DNA of 12,999 nt, taken from contig CALQED020000011.1 in assembly GCA_943329505.2 (NCBI GenBank), positions 1 through 12,999 of the forward strand, read 5' to 3'. The notes beneath the pieces were generated by a model. The model was not told where the DNA came from and searched no databases. It worked only from the letters and a program-made list of their open reading frames with translations. Both the position numbers and the translations under genes were made by a program. This DNA comes from Polynucleobacter meluiroseus. Lineage in GTDB: Bacteria > Pseudomonadota > Gammaproteobacteria > Burkholderiales > Burkholderiaceae. Position 1 is the first letter of the stretch. Each line of letters starts with the position of its first letter. Of this stretch, positions 8,551 through 12,999 are shown piece after piece.

Positions 8551-9777
8551 TTACTTGTTGGTAACCAACTTGCAGCGTGACAATGACAGTGGTTGCGTTG
8601 CCTCGGCCGCCGGAATCACTGCGCGCACATGGTAGTAATCCCACGGGCTTGTAGACTCAGAAGGTTTTTTCACCTCTAGCAAGTACATGTCGTGCTCAAA
8701 CTTGCCATCAGCACGAATCTTGCCTTTAAAGAGGCCATCATCGATGTTCGTAGACTTAAGGGCCTTCATTACAGCCTGTGTATCGTCAGTGCCTGCTTTT
8801 TGAACCGCGCTCAAATAAGCAAGAACAGATGAGTAAACGCCCGCCTGAACCATGCTTGGCATGCGCTTATGTTGCAAGATAAAGCGTTTTGAGAAGGCGC
8901 GTGTTTTATCGTCCTTGTCCCAATAGAAGCCCTCTGTGAGATACATGCCTTGTGCGGCATTTAAGCCTAAAGAGTGCACATCAGTAATAAACATTAACAA
9001 TGGCACCACGGTTTGTTTTTTGTTGATACCAAATTCTGCCGCCTGCTTAACCGTGTTGATGGTGTCTTGCCCGGCGTTTGCCAAGGCAACCACATCTGCT
9101 CCGCTGGCTTGAGCTTTCAGAAGGTATGAAGAGAAATCGCTATTAGGAAATGGGTGCTTGCTGGTTCCCAACACTTTACCGCCATTTGCGGTTACTACAT
9201 TGGTAGCGTCCTTTTCTAATGCGGCACCAAAAGCATAGTCAGCGGTGATGAAATACCAATTCTTCTTGCCTTGTTTAACAACCGCCTTACCTGTGCCATT
9301 TGAAAGCGCATAAGTATCGTAAGTCCAATGCACGTTATTGGCCGTACATTTTTCATTCGTAATTGGCAAGGAAGCCGCGCCCGAAACTAAAGTAATTTTG
9401 TTCTTCTGTTCGGCGACCTCCATCACAGCCAAGGCTACATTGGTGGATACCAACTCAACAATGACGTCAACACCATCTTTGTCATACCATTCGCGCGCTT
9501 TGTTTGCCGCAATGTCTGCCTTGTTTTGGTGGTCAGCGCTTACCAACTCAATCTTTTTGCCAAGCACAGTGCCGTCTTTAGAAAAATCAGCGATTGCCAT
9601 CTTTGCTGCGATTACTGCGCCTGGCCCCGCCAAATCAGAATACGTTGAAGACAAATCAGTTAATACTCCGATCTTGACAACGTCGCCACTCACTTTGGAT
9701 CCTGCTTGTGCAAAAACTGGGTTTGAAGCGAACATTGTCGCGGCAACCAGACTTGCGGTTATTTTCTTTAACTTCAT
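8551..9777 (-). CDS. Periplasmic substrate-binding protein of the Liv-type ABC importer
   Basis: Type I periplasmic binding protein of the LivJ/LivK family (COG0683), which captures the ligand and delivers it to LivH-LivM. I place the start at the ATG at 9777 rather than the in-frame ATG at 9783, because the GGAG site (9787-9784) directly abuts the 9783 codon but is six bases from 9777. The product is 408 residues, longer than E. coli LivJ. It has a classical signal peptide: KLKK, a hydrophobic stretch, then NPVFA before QAG. The mature domain opens with VVKIGVLTDLSSTYSDLAGPG, a typical first strand and ligand loop. Only two cysteines occur in the mature part, one mid-protein (KCTANN) and one near the C-terminus (SRCKL), which could form a disulfide. 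There is no lipobox. The substrate is unknown; amino acids, amides, urea or aromatic acids are all possible in this family. Confidence 0.92.
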   Translation of the reverse strand: MKLKKITASLVAATMFASNPVFAQAGSKVSGDVVKIGVLTDLSSTYSDLAGPGAVIAAKMAIADFSKDGTVLGKKIELVSADHQNKADIAANKAREWYDKDGVDVIVELVSTNVALAVMEVAEQKNKITLVSGAASLPITNEKCTANNVHWTYDTYALSNGTGKAVVKQGKKNWYFITADYAFGAALEKDATNVVTANGGKVLGTSKHPFPNSDFSSYLLKAQASGADVVALANAGQDTINTVKQAAEFGINKKQTVVPLLMFITDVHSLGLNAAQGMYLTEGFYWDKDDKTRAFSKRFILQHKRMPSMVQAGVYSSVLAYLSAVQKAGTDDTQAVMKALKSTNIDDGLFKGKIRADGKFEHDMYLLEVKKPSESTSPWDYYHVRAVIPAAEATQPLSLSRCKLVTNK

Positions 9778-9783
9778 GCCCAT

Positions 9784-9787
9784 CTCC
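9784..9787 (-). promoter_or_regulatory. Ribosome-binding site deciding the binding-protein start
   Basis: GGAG on the minus strand touches the ATG at 9783 but stands at a normal six-base distance from the ATG at 9777, favouring the latter as the start. Confidence 0.6.
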
Positions 9788-9798
9788 TATAAAAAACA

Positions 9799-10503
9799 CT
9801 AAACACCAAGATACTTATTTAACAAGGCTGCTTTTTCAGCTAGCTCGCTTTGCTGCACTACTTCAACCACGCTTCCATGTTCAACAACATAATGCCGATC
9901 CGCCAAGGGAGCAGCAAAACGGAAGTTTTGCTCTACCAAGACAATCGTGAAACCTTTCTTGCGCAAACTAGTAACCACCTCTCCCAGTTTTTGCACAATT
10001 ACTGGGGCGAGGCCCTCTGTAATCTCATCTAACAACAGCAGTTTTGCGCCTGTTCGTAAAATCCGAGCCATAGCTAACATCTGCTGCTCGCCACCAGATA
10101 AGCGGGCGCCCGGACTATTGCGTCGTTCATATAGGTTTGGGAACATCTCATAGATTTCTTCCAAACCCATGCCACCAGCAGCAACTTCGGGGGGGAGCAG
10201 TAAATTCTCTTCCGCACTTAAACTTGCAAAGATGCCCCGCTCTTCCGGACAAAAACCAACGCCCAAGCGAGCAATTTTGTATGTCGGGATAGATATGGTT
10301 TCGGTCCCATAAATTTCAACTGAGCCCCTTCGCTTGCTAGTTAAACCCAAAATCGTTTTTAGAATGGTGCTGCGTCCTGCGCCATTTCTACCCAAAAGGG
10401 TCACCACCTCACCATCCCGAACAGCAAAATTGACCCCATGCAAGATGTGTGACTCGCCATACCAAGACTCTAAATTCTTCACCTCTAGTGCTAAGGCGCT
10501 CAT
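9799..10503 (-). CDS. livF: Liv-type ABC transporter ATP-binding protein LivF
   Basis: One of the two nucleotide-binding subunits of the importer, at the cytoplasmic face. In its 234 residues the ABC motifs run in order: Walker A-like GRNGAGRST at 38-46, CPEERGIFASLS in the Q-loop region at 85-96, signature LSGGEQQ at 135-141, Walker B LLLLDE at 155-160 with catalytic E160, and VEQN at 190-193 in the H-switch position. Two key residues differ from the canonical ABC pattern: R44 (codon CGC at 10374-10372) replaces the Walker A lysine, and Gln replaces the H-loop histidine. The Gln is usual for LivF; the Arg I recall from some betaproteobacterial LivF proteins. ATP turnover may therefore be carried mainly by the sites built with LivG. 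The ATG overlaps the livG stop (ATGA). Confidence 0.95.
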   Translation of the reverse strand: MSALALEVKNLESWYGESHILHGVNFAVRDGEVVTLLGRNGAGRSTILKTILGLTSKRRGSVEIYGTETISIPTYKIARLGVGFCPEERGIFASLSAEENLLLPPEVAAGGMGLEEIYEMFPNLYERRNSPGARLSGGEQQMLAMARILRTGAKLLLLDEITEGLAPVIVQKLGEVVTSLRKKGFTIVLVEQNFRFAAPLADRHYVVEHGSVVEVVQQSELAEKAALLNKYLGV

Positions 10504-11261
10504 AACTGCTTGCCCTCGTGGCTGCCCATATAAGCCTCAACCACCTGAGGGTTGTTAGACACTTCGTGATAGGTGCCCTCAGCCAAAACTGAGCCGCGCT
10601 GCAACACAGTAATGCGATCCGCAATAGAAGAAACCACCTTCATGTTGTGTTCCACCATCAGGATCGTGCGCCCCTTAGCAACACGATCAATCAACTCTGT
10701 AACGCGCTCTACATCCTCGTGGCCCATGCCCTGAGTTGGCTCATCCAACAACATGAGCTCTGGCTCCATGGCTAGTGTGGTGGCAATTTCTAGAGCCCTT
10801 TTTCGACCATAGGCTAAATTTAAAGTCTCTTCTTGGGCAAACTCCTCCAGACCCACTTCATCCAATAACTTTAGAGCGCGTTCATTAAGGACATTTAAAG
10901 AGTTTCCGGATTTCCAAAAATGAAACTCGGTTCCTAAGCCCCGCTGAAGGGCAATACGAACGTTTTCTAAAACCGTAAGGTGCGGGAAAACGGCAGAAAT
11001 TTGAAATGAGCGAATCACCCCTCGCCGAGCGATTTGAGCTGGAGCTTCTTTGGTGATATCAAGGCCATTAAATAAAATTTGGCCGCTGCTGGGCTCAAGA
11101 AATTTTGTCAGCAAATTAAAGCAAGTGGTTTTTCCGGCGCCATTTGGGCCAATAAGGGCATGAATGGTTCCCCTCATGACATCTAAGTTGACATCACTTA
11201 CCGCTGAAAACCCTTTAAAAGATTTTCCAAGCCCGATCGTTTTTAAAATTGTTTCTTGCAA
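10500..11261 (-). CDS. livG: Liv-type ABC transporter ATP-binding protein LivG
   Basis: Second nucleotide-binding subunit of the importer and first gene of the liv set. The 253 residues contain canonical Walker A GPNGAGKTT at 38-46 (K44), Q-loop RSFQ ending at Q87, signature variant LAYGRKR at 149-155, Walker B LMLLDEP at 169-175 (E174) and H-switch H205 in MVEHNM. The LivG-type insertion between Q-loop and signature is present. The start is a TTG at 11261: GAGGG stands seven bases upstream, and the next ATG (codon 29) would remove the first strand of the ATPase fold. livF overlaps by 4 nt. An 81-nt gap separates it from the upstream small gene and holds three short palindromes. Confidence 0.94.
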   Translation of the reverse strand: MQETILKTIGLGKSFKGFSAVSDVNLDVMRGTIHALIGPNGAGKTTCFNLLTKFLEPSSGQILFNGLDITKEAPAQIARRGVIRSFQISAVFPHLTVLENVRIALQRGLGTEFHFWKSGNSLNVLNERALKLLDEVGLEEFAQEETLNLAYGRKRALEIATTLAMEPELMLLDEPTQGMGHEDVERVTELIDRVAKGRTILMVEHNMKVVSSIADRITVLQRGSVLAEGTYHEVSNNPQVVEAYMGSHEGKQL

Positions 11262-11268
11262 GGCTAAA

Positions 11269-11273
11269 CCCTC
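11269..11273 (-). promoter_or_regulatory. Ribosome-binding site supporting the livG TTG start
   Basis: GAGGG on the minus strand, seven bases ahead of the TTG at 11261, is the strongest ribosome-binding site in this gap and fixes the non-ATG start of livG. Confidence 0.6.
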
Positions 11274-11275
11274 TA

Positions 11276-11348
11276 CCCCTTTTGGGGCAAGACATTGAGA
11301 ATAACCTAAGATGGTCTGGCTATATATAGCGATAACCCTAAATTAGGG
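11276..11348. promoter_or_regulatory. Three short dyads in the livG leader region
   Basis: The gap ahead of livG contains three perfect palindromes: CCCCTTTTGGGG (11276-11287), GCTATATATAGC (11319-11330) and CCCTAA-A-TTAGGG (11336-11348, running into the stop of the upstream gene). The first would form a 4-bp hairpin with an AAAA loop just ahead of the livG ribosome-binding site. The second is an alternating T/A core like a -10 region or an operator. I could not find a convincing paired -35/-10, so a promoter here is likely by position but unproven. Confidence 0.35.
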
Positions 11349-11567
11349 GGTTTGTGTAGTTTGAATAAATTGCTGAATCGCCGTTCTGGCGATTTCATCT
11401 AAAACATCTAGTGGGATTCGTTGAGACCCTTGAACAATCATCAGAGCATAAGGCTTTGCAAGCGCTGCGGCCTCGGCACATAAGCGCAGCTCATCCCCTT
11501 CTGCGGGCGATCGATTGCGCCAGAAATTGATGGCAGCCTCAAGCTCTTGGATGGTGACGTACAACAT
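11343..11567 (-). CDS. DUF3717-like small protein of unknown function
   Basis: A 74-residue soluble protein with no signal peptide or membrane segment. It opens with TIQELEAAINFWRNRSP (5-21) and continues LRLCAEAAALAKPYALMIVQ (27-46). I recognise this pattern from memory as the DUF3717 family of Burkholderiales; no function is known to me. It is predicted mostly helical. A single cysteine (C30) falls in the conserved LC position. The ATG is 12 nt after the stop of the SET-domain gene and has only a weak AAGA ahead of it, suggesting co-transcription with that gene and gyrB. The coding call is supported by the close fit between neighbours and by family-like sequence. It could help the neighbouring methyltransferase, but that is only a guess from position. 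Confidence 0.8.
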   Translation of the reverse strand: MLYVTIQELEAAINFWRNRSPAEGDELRLCAEAAALAKPYALMIVQGSQRIPLDVLDEIARTAIQQFIQTTQTP

Positions 11568-11579
11568 AAAAATCTTGGT

Positions 11580-12074
11580 TTATTTTTCGTCTAGCGCAAG
11601 CATCGTGCCACGACATTTTTTTGCCCCACAACGACACTCATAATCTTTCTTCATTTGCTTGGTAATGCGGCCCTCGATATCTAGTGAGTAGTCATAAAAC
11701 AATTCTTCACCTGGTTTGAGTGCGCGTTTTGCATAAACGAAGACGCGGGCTTTGCCACTATAGATGCCCTCTTTTGTCTCGCAAATGGGTTTGCAAGAGT
11801 GGTTAATCCAGCGTGCAGCGTTGCCCCCGTATTTAGCATCAATAACACGGCCATCATCCAAGGAAAAATAAAATGTGTGGTTTGGTTCTTTGGGGTCGTG
11901 TGGGTGACGCTTCAGTGCAAGCTTCCAGCTAATGCGCTCGCCTTTGTACTCAATGATGGCCTGGCCTTTTTTAATGGGCTTAACAACAAATACGCCCTTG
12001 CCATGAATTGGTGAAGATTTAACAACAATAGAAGATCTATCCACCTTTGGTGGTTTTGATTTTTTAGAGGTCAT
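11580..12074 (-). CDS. SET domain-containing protein-lysine methyltransferase-like protein
   Basis: Compact 164-residue SET protein, a fold that transfers a methyl group from S-adenosylmethionine to lysine. The motifs run in order. After a lysine-rich N-terminus (KKSKPPK, 4-10) comes SPIHGKGVFV at 21-30, the AdoMet-binding strand. RWINHSC follows at 88-94, forming the pseudoknot, and GEELFYDYS at 122-130 carries the catalytic tyrosine region. A post-SET motif CRCGAKKC at 147-154 has three cysteines that, with C94, could hold a zinc ion. The residue after NHSCKP is Ile where eukaryotic enzymes usually have Asn. There is no partner domain, so the substrate is unknown; a nucleoid, ribosomal or DNA-gyrase-associated protein is conceivable. 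The ATG is 2 nt after the gyrB stop, so translation is probably coupled to gyrB. Confidence 0.9.
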   Translation of the reverse strand: MTSKKSKPPKVDRSSIVVKSSPIHGKGVFVVKPIKKGQAIIEYKGERISWKLALKRHPHDPKEPNHTFYFSLDDGRVIDAKYGGNAARWINHSCKPICETKEGIYSGKARVFVYAKRALKPGEELFYDYSLDIEGRITKQMKKDYECRCGAKKCRGTMLALDEK

Positions 12075-12076
12075 AT

Positions 12077-12999
12077 TTAAACGTCTAGGTTGCGAGCAAT
12101 GAGTGCGTTCTTTTCAATAAACGCGCGACGAGGCTCAACCTCATCTCCCATTAGGGTTGTAAAGACTTGGTCTGCAGCAATTGCATCTTCAATTTTGACC
12201 TGCAAAAGGGTGCGTGAACTCGCATCCATTGTGGTTTCCCACAACTGCGAGGGGTTCATTTCACCAAGACCCTTATATCGCTGGCGACTTAAGACGCGCT
12301 CTGCCTCCGATAACAACCAAGAGAAAGCACCCCTAAAGTCGCTAATAGTCTGCTCTTTAGGATTTTTATCGGGATCACCCCGTCGAACTTTGGTGCCAGG
12401 CAAAACCTTTCCGGATAAAACCGCAGCCGCATTAGAAAGGCTTTGATAGTCGTCACCATGTACAAAATCAGAATTAATCGTAGAGAGTTTTAGGTTGCCA
12501 TGAATGCGGCGTGACAACAATAAACGGAAGCGCTCTGTGCGATCTTCTTTTTGCACGACGATTTCTGGGGGCAATGCCAAGGGGTTCAACGATTTTGCCA
12601 GCGCTTGCTTTAAACGTTCTGCAGATTCATTGGCCGCTTTTTCTGTGTCCAAATTGAGCGGTGTGCCCGAAGCAATTGCTCGTAACGCATCCTCATCAAT
12701 GGTGCGCGATAAACGATCAACAATGGATTGAATCACTTGATAGTGTTTCGCCAGCTCATTTAAAGAGTCGCCCTCAATTACCTCACCTGATGGAACCTGA
12801 AGAGAGGCTGTTTCAAGCGCGATTTTTAATAAGAGCTGGTTAAGCTCTATGTCATCTTTAATGTATTGCTCATTCTTACCAAACTTTACTTTGTAGAGTG
12901 GTGGTTGGGCAATGTATATGTGGCCGCGCTCGATCAACTCGGGCATCTGTCTATAAAAGAATGTAAGCAAGAGCGTACGAATGTGACTTCCGTCAACGT
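12077..12999 (-). CDS. gyrB: DNA gyrase subunit B (GyrB), C-terminal part, cut by the window edge
   Basis: The frame is open to the right edge, so the gene begins outside the window. The 306 whole residues visible start at VDGSHIRTL, the second half of the Toprim Mg2+-binding DxD motif, and continue with [31 protein letters not shown] long variable insert of roughly 185 residues (about 12850 to 12285) then interrupts the Toprim domain, as in E. coli Gyr[21 protein letters not shown] follows (12283 onwards), then [18 protein letters not shown] and the end ARNLDV. These tail motifs contact GyrA and DNA in the holoenzyme, which introduces negative supercoils. GyrB rather than ParE is favoured by the insert and the [13 protein letters not shown] end. 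An internal TTG at 12970 is not a start. Confidence 0.98.
   Translation of the reverse strand, partial: VDGSHIRTLLLTFFYRQMPELIERGHIYIAQPPLYKVKFGKNEQYIKDDIELNQLLLKIALETASLQVPSGEVIEGDSLNELAKHYQVIQSIVDRLSRTIDEDALRAIASGTPLNLDTEKAANESAERLKQALAKSLNPLALPPEIVVQKEDRTERFRLLLSRRIHGNLKLSTINSDFVHGDDYQSLSNAAAVLSGKVLPGTKVRRGDPDKNPKEQTISDFRGAFSWLLSEAERVLSRQRYKGLGEMNPSQLWETTMDASSRTLLQVKIEDAIAADQVFTTLMGDEVEPRRAFIEKNALIARNLDV

Noticed and set aside
9338..9802. Plus-strand open frame of 154 codons opposite the binding-protein gene
   Set aside because: Its translation has no recognisable family and it lies fully antisense to a strongly supported gene, so it is a shadow frame.
9946..9953. Half parS-like CGTGAAAC inside livF
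   Set aside because: The left half does not match the palindrome; single half sites are expected by chance.
11343..12074. SET and DUF3717 genes as a defence or toxin-antitoxin pair
   Set aside because: No nuclease, sensor or toxin-like motif is seen and the genes have housekeeping neighbours in operon-like spacing; nothing supports a defence role.
12968..12970. In-frame TTG in gyrB as a possible start
   Set aside because: The frame continues to the right edge with conserved Toprim residues (VDGSHIRTL), so the gene simply enters from outside the window.

Overview
The window looks like the chromosome of a free-living betaproteobacterium of the Burkholderiales, most likely Polynucleobacter or a close relative. 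This rests on the gene order mnmG-rsmG-parA-parB-atpI-atpB, a GyrB carrying the long proteobacterial insert, a DUF3717-type small protein, the moderate base composition and the protein sequences themselves. The assignment is by recognition, not by a search. Every gene I can support lies on the minus strand, so the window reads from right to left. This fits one replichore close to oriC: gyrB runs in from the right edge, and dnaN/dnaA would be expected just beyond it (inference).

Right part (12999 to 11343): the C-terminal part of gyrB, then a small SET-domain protein methyltransferase 2 nt after the gyrB stop, then a 74-residue DUF3717-like protein 12 nt further on. The spacing suggests one transcript.

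Middle part (11261 to 5834): a five-gene ABC importer of the branched-chain amino acid (HAAT/Liv) type in the order livG, livF, periplasmic binding protein, livH, livM. A TauE/SafE-type permease follows after a gap of about 100 nt that holds two hairpins. LivF has Arg in place of the Walker A Lys and Gln at the usual H-switch His, while LivG has the canonical residues at both places. The permease has no good standard start codon.

Left part (5833 to 1): mnmG, rsmG, parA, parB, atpI and atpB, with overlapping or near-abutting genes. atpE would be expected just off the left edge. Two perfect 16-bp parS sites are present. One sits between the permease and mnmG and overlaps a predicted mnmG promoter; the other lies inside the mnmG reading frame. 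Together with ParA and ParB they form a complete chromosome-partition module, whose loading site may also act on the promoter that drives its own genes.

I see no rRNA, tRNA, CRISPR array, insertion sequence or prophage gene, and no convincing wholly new system. The observations worth following are the parS/promoter overlap, the asymmetric ATPase pair, the permease start, the three short dyads ahead of livG, and the SET/DUF3717 pair behind gyrB.
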